64,000 bases of DNA from Planctomycetaceae bacterium (GCA_021732845.1 JAKFUF010000008.1:62001-126000); one strand, 5' to 3'. Positions 44,916 to 54,295 are shown, counted from the first letter of the stretch. A program made the numbers and translations. The notes: a model not told the origin generated them from the sequence alone.

Positions 44916-46301
44916 CTAGTTTGTCGCGGCGGCTTCGCCCGGGTGGAGCAGTTCATTCACGGCTGGCTCCAACTGGTCCGCATTCAAGCTGGTGCTGACC
45001 ACCGAGCCATTCTGGTCCACCACCCAGTACGCGGGAACTTCTTGGATTCCATAGTAATTGACGATCGGGTTCCCCCACCCACGGCGGGCTTCGTCGGGGA
45101 AGAAGATTTGTGGCCAGGCGAGTTTGTGCTTCGCACAAAAACTGTTGACCGCCTCGGGCTCCTTGTCCAGGTTCACGCCGACGACCACGCATCCCGCGGA
45201 AGCATGCTTCTTGTTCAGCGCGATCAACTTGGGCAACTGTTCCTGAAACGGCTTCACTTCCGCCGACCAGAAGACCACGACCACCACTTTTCCCAGCATG
45301 TCATCCAGCGTGAACTGCCCGCCACTGAGCGTCGGGCCGGCGAGTTGTGGCACATTTCCCGACAGCTTCAGGCGGCGGATGATCGCCGTCACCCGCGGCG
45401 CATAGGTGCTTTTGGGGAACGACTTTTGAATGACCGTGTAGCACTCCAGGGCCTCGGGCTGCAGCCCGCTCAATTCGCAACTTCGGGCGGCGGTGAAGAC
45501 CATTGGCAGCGACCGTGACTCTTCCTTCGGATAGGTCACCGCGAAACTGGCAGCCTGCTTGGCGAATTCCTTGAGCCACCGGACATCGCCCGTCGTGGCA
45601 CGCCGCGCGTGGCCATAGGCGAGGCTGACCATCAGATAGCTCGCGTTGGCAGCCGCGCGTGACTGTGGCGCGCGGGCAATGAGCGCGTTGGCATCCTCAT
45701 AGAAGGCGTCGATGGCTTCCGCTTCGCCCATCATCGCCATTTCCAGCCGCGCATCCATCAACTGGCGGGCCGCCATTTGGAACACAGGCTCCTTGTCTTC
45801 CTTGTCATGGCACAAGGCGATCGCCTTCTGTGCCAGGTCAATGATCTTGGTGTTGCGGCGTCTGCGGTCGTTCCGGAGGATTTCGACATCATCGGTCTTG
45901 GGAGACGAACTGATGCGGACCTGAGCGGCTTCGCGGACGAGCCACTCGGCACTGCCCTTGACTGGCTCGGCGATCTGCACATCGGTCGAAGCCTCGGATT
46001 CTTCCGCCGGCATGGCTTCGTCGGGAGCTTCGGGTGGCTTCTCGTCGGCGACGTTCGCACTCGAGATTGAAGCTGCGGGAAGCCCCGTCTTGCCGTTTTT
46101 TGGGGCATTTGCGGCCGTCGTCTTTTTGGCACCTGCCGCCTTGGCCGAGGCGGCGGCTGGGGCCGCAGAGGGTGAAGTCTTGGATTTGTCAGCGGCCTCG
46201 GATTTGTTGGAAGGTCCGCCACCACAGCCCGCGAGGGTAAAAAGTCCACCAACCAGAAGAATTCCCACCGCTGTCTGCGTCGTCGTTCGCATCGCGCTCA
46301 A
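44916..46301 (-). CDS. Thioredoxin-fold (TlpA/redoxin) lipoprotein without CXXC
   Basis: The protein has 461 residues. The N-terminus is a lipoprotein signal (VGILLVGGLFTLAGC), then an Ala/Lys/Ser-rich linker, and a helical middle with TPR-like character (about 180-300). The last ~150 residues are a TlpA-type thioredoxin fold: TLDDMLGKVVVVVFWSAEVK, then GVNLDKEP and YYGIQEVPAYWVVDQNG with the cis-Pro. Where the family has a WCxxC pair, this protein reads FWSAEVKPF, so both active cysteines are absent. It therefore cannot act as a classical disulfide reductase. It is periplasmic. The terminator downstream is strong. Confidence 0.75.
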   Translation of the reverse strand: MSAMRTTTQTAVGILLVGGLFTLAGCGGGPSNKSEAADKSKTSPSAAPAAASAKAAGAKKTTAANAPKNGKTGLPAASISSANVADEKPPEAPDEAMPAEESEASTDVQIAEPVKGSAEWLVREAAQVRISSSPKTDDVEILRNDRRRRNTKIIDLAQKAIALCHDKEDKEPVFQMAARQLMDARLEMAMMGEAEAIDAFYEDANALIARAPQSRAAANASYLMVSLAYGHARRATTGDVRWLKEFAKQAASFAVTYPKEESRSLPMVFTAARSCELSGLQPEALECYTVIQKSFPKSTYAPRVTAIIRRLKLSGNVPQLAGPTLSGGQFTLDDMLGKVVVVVFWSAEVKPFQEQLPKLIALNKKHASAGCVVVGVNLDKEPEAVNSFCAKHKLAWPQIFFPDEARRGWGNPIVNYYGIQEVPAYWVVDQNGSVVSTSLNADQLEPAVNELLHPGEAAATN

Positions 46302-47090
46302 TCCTTTGAGAGCCGAGTGATCTGCTGCTCCGCCTGAACGCCGATCCAGACTCCGCAGAACACGCGCAACTTTTATGAGAAACGGCAGGTCCGCTCAAGA
46401 GCGATCTGGCTGTGGATGCGCGACGGGTGCGGGTGTGGCGCTGGCGAAATGCGTTGTGACGTTCTGTGCCACCACAGCCCTCCCGTGGCGTCGAACCGTT
46501 GGCGGCGCGTCGGGGGACTGACGTCACTCCGCACGCCTGGGGCGAAGACCCAATCAGCCGCAGGCCGTTAGGCCCCGGTTCTGCCTTCGCGAACAAGCGC
46601 CGATCGCGCACGCTCGGGAACCGGACGCAAAGGATCGCAGCAACAATAACTGTGACAAGTGTCTCCCTATCCAGCAGCGAAGGCCATCAGGGAGTACGAA
46701 TAGAGTTGGTGGTGAAGTCGACAGGCCTGGCAAAACGGTGCGGGAATCGTACGGTTATAAATTAACCACGAATGTTCATGGCGCGGGCTTCGCCCACAAC
46801 CCAATTTGTGGAGCAAGGATTCACGCACATTGTTGTCCGGTTTGTTGACCACGAAAGGCACGATCTTACGAATTTCACGAATCATCAACCGGCATGGGAT
46901 CGCGGGCGATGGAATCCTGCTCATTGCCATTCTTGCCATTCGTCGTATTCGTGAAAATTCGTGGTTCCCCTTCTCGTTGACGAAGATCGGCCTTCGGTCA
47001 GCATCTGGAAGCGTACATTGATGCTTTGTCCGGTCCCGAGCCAGAGGGTAGGCGAGCATCACCGAAACGCCACAAGACCCGGGCCAGCGG
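46302..47090. other. 789-base gap with short-word repeats
   Basis: I find no trustworthy gene here on either strand. The first ~450 bases hold nothing I recognise. From 46762 to 46968 there are TTAACCACGAAT and CACGAAT words, described under the inverted repeat at 46847-46968. Confidence 0.55.
46847..46968. repeat. Inverted arms built from CACGAAT words
   Basis: The left arm at 46847-46883 reads GACCACGAAAGGCACGATCT onward to TTTCACGAATC. The right arm at 46938-46968, in reverse complement, reads GGAACCACGAATTTTCACGA onward. The arms are degenerate but share CCACGAA, TTTCACGAAT and ACGAAT words in order. They enclose about 54 bases. Confidence 0.65.
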
Positions 47091-48014
47091 CTATGGCGAT
47101 TTTGCCAATTCCGTTCCCAGCCAGGTCACGGCGTTGGAGACGATTTTCAGCGGCAGGTCCTGCTTGAAAACCGGGTAGGTTTCGTGACCGGGGCGGAAGT
47201 AGAAGACGTGCCCTTTGCCGAGCGCCCACAGGCTGCCGCTGCGGAAGGTCTCGCCGGCGTCCCAGCTCTCTTCAAACAGCATCACGTCGGGTTCGGGCAC
47301 ATGGAACGGGTCGGCGTACATCTCGGTTTGAGGGATCTTGAAGGAGGCCGGCAGGCCCTTGGCGATCGGATGATCGGGCTTCAGCAGCTTGACGGTGCTT
47401 GGCTGACCGTCAGGGCGGTAAGACGGGAAGACGCAGTTCGGCAGGTCGACCCGCACGGTGAGTTGTGAGCCACGCTTCATGGCGTAGTAAGCTGGAGTGC
47501 GAATCGAGTCGGCCGTTGGGATGAACCGCCCTTCCGGCGCGACGAATTCGAACTTCACGGGCGGCCCGTTCTCTGGGTCGGGGTAGCGTCTTCGAGCGTC
47601 ATCGCGCGTCCGTTCATGCATGGCTTCGACGAACGGGGCCGACCAGTGCGCGGAATGCAGGGCGATCAGCGAGAGTTGGCCGCGCTTGATGCGAGCCACG
47701 ATGTCGCGGGCCAGTTCCGGGGAGATTTCATTGTGTCGCACATGCCCCCACCAGATCAGGACATCGGTGCTGTCGAGCAGGCTGCCCGGCAACCCCAATT
47801 CGGGCTGGTTAATGTTCGCGGAAATGACCCGCAGTTCGGGCTGTTTGGCCAGAGAGTCGGCAATCGCATTTCCCAGAAACGATTCGTAGGCCTGCTTCTG
47901 CGCCGGCTGCTGCTCGTCCCACACCACGACCCGAATTCGGGGTTCGGCAGCCGCGCCTGGCAGACTTTGAGACAGGCACATCAAAAGGGCAATCAAGGAG
48001 AAGCGTCGATTCAT
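47091..48014 (-). CDS. Secreted ThuA-domain protein
   Basis: The protein has 307 residues. A signal peptide (FSLIALLMCLSQSLPGAAA) is followed by a ThuA/glutamine-amidotransferase-like fold: IRVVVWDEQQPAQKQAYESF, TDVLIWWGHVRHNEIS, LSLIALHSAHWSAPFVEAMH and the C-terminal GKGHVFYFRPGHETYPVF. ThuA proteins are linked to sugar utilisation in other bacteria (trehalose in Sinorhizobium), but the chemistry is unproven. In planctomycetes many exported copies exist. The gene is transcribed away from the sigma54 regulator. Confidence 0.85.
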   Translation of the reverse strand: MNRRFSLIALLMCLSQSLPGAAAEPRIRVVVWDEQQPAQKQAYESFLGNAIADSLAKQPELRVISANINQPELGLPGSLLDSTDVLIWWGHVRHNEISPELARDIVARIKRGQLSLIALHSAHWSAPFVEAMHERTRDDARRRYPDPENGPPVKFEFVAPEGRFIPTADSIRTPAYYAMKRGSQLTVRVDLPNCVFPSYRPDGQPSTVKLLKPDHPIAKGLPASFKIPQTEMYADPFHVPEPDVMLFEESWDAGETFRSGSLWALGKGHVFYFRPGHETYPVFKQDLPLKIVSNAVTWLGTELAKSP

Positions 48015-48323
48015 GAGACAGGGCTTTCTGCGGGGGCCGCCAGAGTTGGTCAGGTTTTTGTTGAGCCGATCAATTCTTGGCGATGGCCCGATTGTTCAAG
48101 AATGCCACAGCCGAGCGGCTTTGTCATCACTGAGCCTTCATCAGCGTGGAAGCTGAGGCGTTTGGAATGCTCGATCGTCTCGCACCTTGAAACGGCATCG
48201 GATAAGCTGACTCAAGTCTGGCGCGCTCGAACCCACGATCGAGAGCAGGTGCCGGATGAATTGCCCCGAACGATCTCGACCGCTCACATTCACGGCAGCA
48301 TGCCAACGACACGAGTTCCCCAT
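48015..48323. other. Gap between divergent ThuA and sigma54 regulator genes
   Basis: About 309 bases. No confident promoter boxes, hairpins or extra gene are visible. The regulator frame is open far upstream, but protein-like sequence starts only at the end of this stretch. Confidence 0.4.
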
Positions 48324-49850
48324 ATGCCGACCGCCTTGGTTGTCGACGATGATCGCAGCCTGAGATTCCTGATCCAGCGCTCGCTGGAATCAATTCCGGT
48401 TGATGTCATCACCGCCGCCACCGCCGAAGAGGCACTGTCGCTGATGTCAGACCGACGGCCTGACGTGGTGTTGCTGGATATCATGCTGCCAGGCCGGTCC
48501 GGTCTGGATGTCCTGTATGACATCCAGGCGATCGATCGGCGGATTCCCGTGATTTTCGTCACCGCCGACAGCGGCAGCGCCACCGCCATCGAGGCGATGC
48601 AGCGCGGGGCCTACGATTACATCTCCAAGCCGATCGACCTGCCGCAGCTCACGCACCTCGTGCAGAACGCGATTCGAGCGCGGCAGTTGATGAGCGTCTC
48701 CGTGGCTCTCGTCGCCGACCACGACTCGCTGGCGATCGACAAGGCATTCGTGGGCCGCAGCCCCGAGATCCTGCAGGTCTTCAAGGCGATCGGCCGCGTG
48801 GCCGCGCAAGACGTTCCCGTGTTGATCCGGGGCGAAAGCGGCACCGGCAAGGAACTGGTCGCCCAGGCGATCTACCAGCACAGCGACCGCCGCGACCAGC
48901 CGTACATGGCGATCAACTGTGCGGCGCTGCCGGACACACTTTTGGAAAGCGAACTGTTCGGCCACGAGAAGGGATCGTTCACGGGAGCAGACCGGCGGCG
49001 GATCGGAAAATTCGAGCAGTGCCACGGCGGCACGCTGTTCTTGGATGAAGTCGGCGACATGGCCCCGGTCGTTCAGGGCAAGGTTCTGCGACTGCTCCAG
49101 GAACAGAAGTTCGAACGCGTCGGCGGCAACGAGACGATCAGCACCAACGTGCGGATCATCACGGCCACCAACCGCCCGCTGGAACAGATGGTCGAGGACA
49201 AGACCTTCCGTTCGGATGTCTTGTTTCGCCTGAACGGCGTGACGATCCATCTTCCCCCGCTGCGCGAGCGCCGCGGTGACATCCCGCTGCTGTTGAAGTA
49301 TTTTCTCGGGAAATCGCAAAAGGAATTGAATAAGCAGCACATCGAGGGCCTGTCGCCGGAATCGTTGGAGATTCTCGTCAAGTACCGCTGGCCTGGCAAC
49401 GTGCGGGAAATGCAGAGCGTGGTCCAACAGGCGGTGTTGAACACTGTCGGTCCAATCATCATTCCGGAGTTCCTGCCTAGGGAAGTTGTCACTGATTCGG
49501 CCGTTCTACGGCCTGACGACCATTCGTCCGCGCCAAAGCCTGCCGCCGTCGCGGAGACGCATGCTGCCGAAACAAGCAACGATCCGTCCGGCATTCCGGA
49601 TCTGGCCGCGTTCATTGAGGAGCGGATTCAAGCCCGCACCACCAACTTGTCCGCCGAAGTCATTGAACGCGTGGAAAAATACATGTTCACGCGCGTGCTG
49701 CAAAGCACCAATGGCAACCAAAGCCAGGCCGCGGAGATTCTGGGGATCACCCGTGGCAAAGTTCGCGACCGGGTCGAAGCCTTCGGTATCTCCCTGCTGC
49801 GGAGCGTCAAGGTCGACTCAGAAACGAGCGCTGAGGGAGCTGCACACTGA
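48324..49850 (+). CDS. Sigma54-dependent response regulator (NtrC family)
   Basis: The protein has 508 residues from the ATG at 48324 ([20 protein letters not shown]); an ATG at 48300 is a second choice. The receiver domain (1-120) has the acidic pair in VVDDDR, the phospho-acceptor Asp in [13 protein letters not shown] and the Lys of [10 protein letters not shown]. The AAA+ domain has Walker A GESGTGKE, the sigma54 contact loop GSFTGA (usual form GAFTGA) and Walker [14 protein letters not shown] Fis-type helix-turn-helix closes the protein ([20 protein letters not shown]). It activates genes from -24/-12 promoters when phosphorylated. No sensor kinase is adjacent. Confidence 0.9.
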   Translation: MPTALVVDDDRSLRFLIQRSLESIPVDVITAATAEEALSLMSDRRPDVVLLDIMLPGRSGLDVLYDIQAIDRRIPVIFVTADSGSATAIEAMQRGAYDYISKPIDLPQLTHLVQNAIRARQLMSVSVALVADHDSLAIDKAFVGRSPEILQVFKAIGRVAAQDVPVLIRGESGTGKELVAQAIYQHSDRRDQPYMAINCAALPDTLLESELFGHEKGSFTGADRRRIGKFEQCHGGTLFLDEVGDMAPVVQGKVLRLLQEQKFERVGGNETISTNVRIITATNRPLEQMVEDKTFRSDVLFRLNGVTIHLPPLRERRGDIPLLLKYFLGKSQKELNKQHIEGLSPESLEILVKYRWPGNVREMQSVVQQAVLNTVGPIIIPEFLPREVVTDSAVLRPDDHSSAPKPAAVAETHAAETSNDPSGIPDLAAFIEERIQARTTNLSAEVIERVEKYMFTRVLQSTNGNQSQAAEILGITRGKVRDRVEAFGISLLRSVKVDSETSAEGAAH

Positions 49851-49914
49851 TTCTTGAATTGTCCGCCGCGGCAGTCGTGGGCCTTGTGGCTTCCGCGCAG
49901 AGAAGGCCGGCTTC

Positions 49915-50277
49915 ATGACCGCAGATTCTGCTGAACCGCGTTCAACCATGAACGTGGAGATCGCCCTCCGACGATTGAACGGCGACCACTCGCTCCTCGT
50001 GAAGATGGCGGAGTACTTTCTAGAAGACGCTCCGCCCCTCGTGGAAAAACTTCGCCAAGCGGTTCACCCCAGAAACAACGAGTCGCTGATTCATGACGCC
50101 CACAGCCTGCGTGGACTCGCCGGCACCTTCGAAGCCACGCAGGTGACGAAATTGACACTGGAAATTGAACAGGGCGCAGCCACGCTCGACGAGGCCCGGT
50201 TGAGAGAACTCGTGGCCACGCTGGAATCGGAATTCGCGCGGCTGATGGACGAGATTCAGGCGCTGGTCAAGAAGTGA
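49915..50277 (+). CDS. Hpt phosphotransfer protein
   Basis: The protein has 120 residues and is almost entirely an Hpt domain: a four-helix bundle with the phospho-acceptor His63 in the motif HDAHSLRGLAGTF. Such proteins relay phosphate between a receiver of a hybrid kinase and a response regulator. It starts 64 bases after the sigma54 regulator gene, suggesting the two work together, with the hybrid kinase elsewhere. A shorter start at residue 12 (MNVEIALRR) is possible. Confidence 0.85.
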   Translation: MTADSAEPRSTMNVEIALRRLNGDHSLLVKMAEYFLEDAPPLVEKLRQAVHPRNNESLIHDAHSLRGLAGTFEATQVTKLTLEIEQGAATLDEARLRELVATLESEFARLMDEIQALVKK

Positions 50278-50332
50278 CGATGGCGAATTGTCGGTCCTCG
50301 TTGTTCATGCGGCTGGCCCCGGAGCTGCGACT

Positions 50333-51532
50333 GTGTCGACCTTCCCCCGCTTCCGCCTGCCATCGCTCCCTTGGATCATCGGTATTGTTGGCCTGCTCAT
50401 CGTTGCAGTGTTAAGCCTGACGATTTGGACGCGGCATCAGCGGACTCAGCGGTTCATTCGTGAAGTGAAATCTCTCGGCGGTAAAATAGAGACTTCGTCG
50501 ACCCTGCCGCGGTGGTTGAGGAACGTCGACACTTCCGTGGTTGCACTGGAGTGGACTTGGTTGTTCGAAACCCACGTCTATTTCGTCGAACTATCCGGGT
50601 GCTCGATTGATGACGATTGGCTTGTGCGTCTCCAAGCCTTTCCATCGATTCGCTTGCTGAATTTGGATCACACCAGCATCAGCGACGCCGGGTTGAAACA
50701 CCTGTCTGCGTTGCGAAATCTGCAGCGACTGGACTTAAGCCACACTGCAGTCACAGATAAAGGATTGAAGTCTTTGTCCGGACAGTCCGCGTTGGAATTT
50801 CTGAGTTTGCGCCAAACCCAAGTGACAGGAACCGGATTGTCGGCGCTTCATTGCCCACTCGAGTCTCTCACTCTGGAAGGTTCGCAGTTCAATAACACCG
50901 GGATGGCAGAATTGCCACGATTTCCGCTTCAAAGCGTCATTTTGAGCGACACGCAGGTGACAGATGCAGGGGTTGCCAGCCTTGCCGGATGTCCTCAACT
51001 TCAACTTGTGGTTTTGTCGAATTGCAAGGTGACCGATTTGAGTATGAAGCCCATTGGCAGCCTGGCACAGCTACGATGGCTATTCCTTGATGAACTGCCG
51101 CTGACCGATGCGGGGATTGAACCGCTGGCAGGACTGAGAAGTTTGAAGCAACTGGGCCTGAAGGGCACGCTGGTAACGGGCCGAGGGCTTGAGCGATTCC
51201 CAAAGCTAGAATCACTCGATCTGTCGCGCGCCACCATTGGCGATGACGGACTGACGTATCTTCCTCAAAGTGACAGGTTCAATCTCGACGAAACTGGTGT
51301 TACGGATGAAGGCCTGCGGTACCTCGCAACAGCTCAACGTCACCAAGACCTAAAAGGCTTGGCTCTGCGGTCGACGAAGGTTTCGGATCGCGGTTTGAAG
51401 TTTGCCTCGGTGCTTCCCAAATTGAGCGGACTTTCATTGAAAGACACGAGTTGCACGCTCCCAGCGATTTATCGTTTCCAAAAGCTCCGCGAGGACTTGG
51501 GCCTGCCAGTCGATGTGATCGTCAATCGATAG
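50333..51532 (+). CDS. Membrane-anchored leucine-rich repeat protein
   Basis: The protein has 399 residues from a GTG at 50333, with GGAG 8 bases upstream; the frame before it is poor. One N-terminal membrane helix (IIGIVGLLIVAVLSLTIW) is followed by leucine-rich repeats of about 23 residues from residue ~95 to ~370, such as SIRLLNLDHTSISDAGLKHL, LQRLDLSHTAVTDKGLKSL and ESLDLSRATIGDDGLTYLP. The units are of the D-x-G-L-x-x-L cysteine-free type common in planctomycetes. They should form a binding surface outside the cytoplasm. It follows the Hpt gene on the same strand, but a functional link is not shown. Confidence 0.78.
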   Translation: MSTFPRFRLPSLPWIIGIVGLLIVAVLSLTIWTRHQRTQRFIREVKSLGGKIETSSTLPRWLRNVDTSVVALEWTWLFETHVYFVELSGCSIDDDWLVRLQAFPSIRLLNLDHTSISDAGLKHLSALRNLQRLDLSHTAVTDKGLKSLSGQSALEFLSLRQTQVTGTGLSALHCPLESLTLEGSQFNNTGMAELPRFPLQSVILSDTQVTDAGVASLAGCPQLQLVVLSNCKVTDLSMKPIGSLAQLRWLFLDELPLTDAGIEPLAGLRSLKQLGLKGTLVTGRGLERFPKLESLDLSRATIGDDGLTYLPQSDRFNLDETGVTDEGLRYLATAQRHQDLKGLALRSTKVSDRGLKFASVLPKLSGLSLKDTSCTLPAIYRFQKLREDLGLPVDVIVNR

Positions 51533-51586
51533 AAATCGACAGGGCAAGAATTACCTTTCGGCTTCGTTGGAAATCTCAGCAGCGGC

Positions 51587-52492
51587 TCACCGGCGAATCA
51601 GCTTCCGCAGCGTCTCCAGATGCCGCGGCACTGCGACTTTTGCGTCTTCCTCGGCCTCATATTCCAGCACGATATAGCCCCGGTAGTTGGCTTCGGCGAG
51701 GATGCGGATCTCACGTTCGAGGTCGGCCTCCACCTTCTTGCCGTTGTTGGGTTTGATCTCGGTCTTGATTTGGGCATTGATGGCGTACGGCGCGATCTTG
51801 GCGAGGTCGGCGTAGGGATCGGCGGTGTTGAAGTTGCCGCTGTCCAGGTTCACACCGAACCACGGAGAGGGCTGCACCTTCTCGATGATCTTCAGCATCT
51901 GTTCCGGCGTGGCGGTGATTCCCCCGTGGTTCTCCATCGCCAGGCAGACCCCCTTTTGTGCGGCGTAGGCCAGTGACTCATTGATGCCCGCAGCACAGCG
52001 TTCGATCGCTGCCTCTTCGGCCTCTCCCTTGGGGACGGTCCCGGCGAAGATCCGGATGACTGGGGCGCCGAACACCGCTGCGTGATCGATCCACGTCCGC
52101 GTGTGCTTCAGCGTGGCATCGCGCTTCTCGCCGGGAGGCAGGCAAAAATCGTTGGCGATGGCGGTGCCGGAAATGTCCAGCCCCAGTTTGAAGGCCACGT
52201 CCTTGATGTGCAGCAGGTAATCGTTGCCGAACCCTTCGGGGAAGTAGTAGCTCGTGAGTTCGCAGCCGTCCAAGTCGTACTCGGCGCACAGCCGAATGAA
52301 ATCCTCCAGCGACATCGGCGATTCCTTCGCCTTCAGCGAATCGCGGAACGAGTACGCCGCGAGGCTCAGCTTCATGTACGGCTTGCCGGTCCGCTTGATC
52401 GGATCCGCCGCCCTGAGCCACCGGGGCGCGAACGCCGCCGCTCCGGCAGCCGCGGAAGTTTGCAGGAACGAACGACGGTTGAGGGACGACAT
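51587..52492 (-). CDS. TAT-exported sugar phosphate isomerase/epimerase-like protein
   Basis: The protein has 301 residues from the ATG at 52492, with GGAG 8 bases upstream. A twin-arginine signal is clear (LNRRSFLQTSAAAGAAAFAP). A TIM barrel of the xylose-isomerase-like/AP endonuclease 2 family follows: LAAYSFRDSL, GCELTSYYFPEG, CLAMENHGGITAT and FGVNLDSGNFNT, which carry the metal-binding Glu, His and Asp. Such enzymes isomerise or epimerise sugars. Export is typical of planctomycetes and the substrate is unknown. Confidence 0.85.
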   Translation of the reverse strand: MSSLNRRSFLQTSAAAGAAAFAPRWLRAADPIKRTGKPYMKLSLAAYSFRDSLKAKESPMSLEDFIRLCAEYDLDGCELTSYYFPEGFGNDYLLHIKDVAFKLGLDISGTAIANDFCLPPGEKRDATLKHTRTWIDHAAVFGAPVIRIFAGTVPKGEAEEAAIERCAAGINESLAYAAQKGVCLAMENHGGITATPEQMLKIIEKVQPSPWFGVNLDSGNFNTADPYADLAKIAPYAINAQIKTEIKPNNGKKVEADLEREIRILAEANYRGYIVLEYEAEEDAKVAVPRHLETLRKLIRR

Positions 52493-52539
52493 GCTGAAGC
52501 TCCAAAGGGGTGAATATCGGGACCGCCCCAGCGTACACG

Positions 52540-52682
52540 CCAGGTGCTGCGGTCGCAAAGGCGGGATCCGGCAGTCGATCTGGAACTACCAGAACTCGAC
52601 GAGCGACGGCTACCTCGCCGTTGGCTCGAACCTGGCCCTTGCCACTCGCGAATTCCTCGCCGAACGCCGTGCGAAGCCGTGA
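52540..52682 (+). pseudogene. Orphan C-terminal gene fragment
   Basis: About 45 codons on the plus strand read like the end of a real protein (SIWNYQNSTSDGYLAVGSNL, then ALATREFLAERRAKP and a stop). No start or upstream part exists: further upstream the frame runs antisense through the isomerase-like gene. It is therefore most likely the remnant tail of a gene lost by deletion. The parent family is not recognised. Confidence 0.35.
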
Positions 52683-52744
52683 ACAGTGCGGTGCGATTGC
52701 CGAGATCGGGTTGATTTTCTGGCGTGGTCCATTCGACGCGATGC

Positions 52745-53042
52745 TCATTCGCCAAGTTCCCGCATCAATTCCGCCCGTCTCCGTTCGATGGCTTTCACCC
52801 GGCTTGCGAGTTTTCTGGCTTCCTTTTCCAGATCGACCAACTCCTTTTGGAGCTTCTGCTTGTGCAGGCCGTCTGATCCAAACTTCTCGCGGACAACGGA
52901 TTCGACTTCATGCCGCAGCAGTCGATACCAAGGATTGCCGTGCATGTTGCTTTCACGGATTTTGCAATTTGCCAGCCCGGATCGCCGAGATGATCTCGTG
53001 CTGAGTCAGACCGAACTCATTCCGAGCAGACTTGTCGCTCAT
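52745..53042 (-). pseudogene. Small coiled-coil/HTH-like gene with one frameshift
   Basis: The ATG at 53042 has GGAG 5 bases upstream and opens MSDKSARNEFGLTQHEIISA, then IRAGKLQNP and a stop at 52953-52955. Removing one A from the AAAA run at 52960-52963 (minus strand) joins this to RESNMHGNPWYRLLRHEVES and a coiled coil (about KLQKELVDLEKEARKLASRV) ending at 52745, a 98-residue protein. The joined N-terminal part resembles an excisionase/MerR-like DNA-binding fold. The second half alone has an ATG at 52945 with no good ribosome-binding site. A sequencing error is also possible. Confidence 0.55.
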
Positions 53043-53165
53043 CGTGGCTCCCTTTTCGGACCACATTGAATCACTCTCGGACATGCTCATTCTCTCCGCA
53101 ACAGCGTTTCCAGGAATTGGCTCTTCCGTCCCTGGTGGCCTTCTTGATTGGGGCTTCGCCGTCAG

Positions 53166-53543
53166 TCACCCTCCGTGCGGCCGATCTGCCGGAATGGCCG
53201 ATGCGACTTCGATGCGATACCCCTTTCCGACCATCACCACCTTGGCGCTAATGATCTGTCTCTTGTCCTCTGGGAACAGTTCCAGCTTCCGCTCGATCAG
53301 CGACTGCATGACCGTGAGGATGTTCGCAACATCGGCTGGGGCGAATGTCGGATTGTATTGCCGGAATCCTTCGATGTATTGTTCAAGCTGCCGCCGTTGA
53401 TTTTCCGGCGAACTGCAGGCCATGTTCCAGGCGCTACAAGTTGCGGTCAGGCGGTGATGCTACTCTTCGGGCGTTTTGCCCCCGCCGATGAAGTTCGCCG
53501 CCAACTCCGAGATCAGCTCCGATAACTTCCGGGCTTGAGTCAT
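53166..53543 (-). pseudogene. Small hypothetical gene interrupted by an in-frame TAG
   Basis: The ATG at 53543 opens MTQARKLSELISELAANFIG GGKTPEE in frame, after which a TAG at 53460-53462 stops it. The same frame then continues HHRLTATCSAWNMACSSPEN and on to 53166, giving 125 codons with one stop. GGGAA lies about 5 bases before the ATG. A single C to T change in a CAG codon would make this stop. The remaining frame from the ATG at 53423 encodes 85 residues. The family is not recognised. Confidence 0.5.
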
Positions 53544-53690
53544 GGTGTTCCCGTTCTGTTTCCTGATTCCTTGATCTGAGTTATCTTTTTGCACAGTCAA
53601 ATTCAACCTCATGGCAACTTGCTTTCCATAAATCCAGGTGCGTGGGAGTTGCTGCGATCCTTAGGCAACAGAGCTTCGAGGAGGCTTGGC

Positions 53691-54152
53691 GTGGATGACG
53701 ACGATGATGATGTCGACTTTCTCGTTTTCGACAAAGCGAAATACCATTACGAAGGCAATTTCCCCGAAGACCTCGATGAGAATCAAGGTTTCGTCCACAC
53801 CGGCATGTTTCTTGGCTGGGTCGTGGACACCGGTCTCCACAGCGAGGACTTTGCCGACGACTTCAAGAGTGAAATCCGCAAGTTCAAGGCGAGAAAACTC
53901 ACCGGTTCCGGCGTCTACGCCTCGGCGGACGGCGTCTTCGAGGAAGAGATGCTCAACCCTGAGGGCCTGGCCTTCACCAAGGCGTATTTTGATTTCGACA
54001 AGGGGCAATATCTCAAGGACTACGAAAAGCTCTTGTCCGGGAAACTTCCGTCGATGTACCATGTTCAGGACACATGGGAGAATTACGATCTCCTCAAGGC
54101 GCAGATCGACAAGCGATTCGCGGCATGGAAAAAAAAGCGGAAGGCAAAATAA
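53691..54152 (+). CDS. DUF7832-like protein, first gene of an immunity-type array
   Basis: The protein has 153 residues from a GTG at 53691, with GAGGAGG 6 bases upstream, the best ribosome-binding site in the region; the open frame before it is not used. After VDDDDDDVDFLVFDKAKYHY come EGNFPEDLDENQGFVHTGMF and LGWVVDTGLHS, a pattern I associate with DUF7832, a small family found in polymorphic-toxin immunity neighbourhoods. The C-terminus is Lys-rich. It is cytoplasmic. It starts a same-strand series of five or six such genes. Confidence 0.65.
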   Translation: MDDDDDDVDFLVFDKAKYHYEGNFPEDLDENQGFVHTGMFLGWVVDTGLHSEDFADDFKSEIRKFKARKLTGSGVYASADGVFEEEMLNPEGLAFTKAYFDFDKGQYLKDYEKLLSGKLPSMYHVQDTWENYDLLKAQIDKRFAAWKKKRKAK

Positions 54153-54295
54153 CGCGGCGGACCTCGCGTATTAACTTCCTCACGCGATGACGTCGCTGCA
54201 CCTGACGGTGGCCACATCGCGGTTTTTCGGGGCATGACGTCTCACCAGTGGCCGCCGCCGGAGCGCTGTGTCGTTCGGCGGCGAAAGGTGCATGG

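Noticed and set aside
54175-54295. Possible integron attC site between the first two immunity-type genes
   Set aside because: CGCCGCCG and CGGCGGCG form a hairpin, but the required core sites of attC (GTTRRRY and its partner) are not present and the other gaps have no similar structure.
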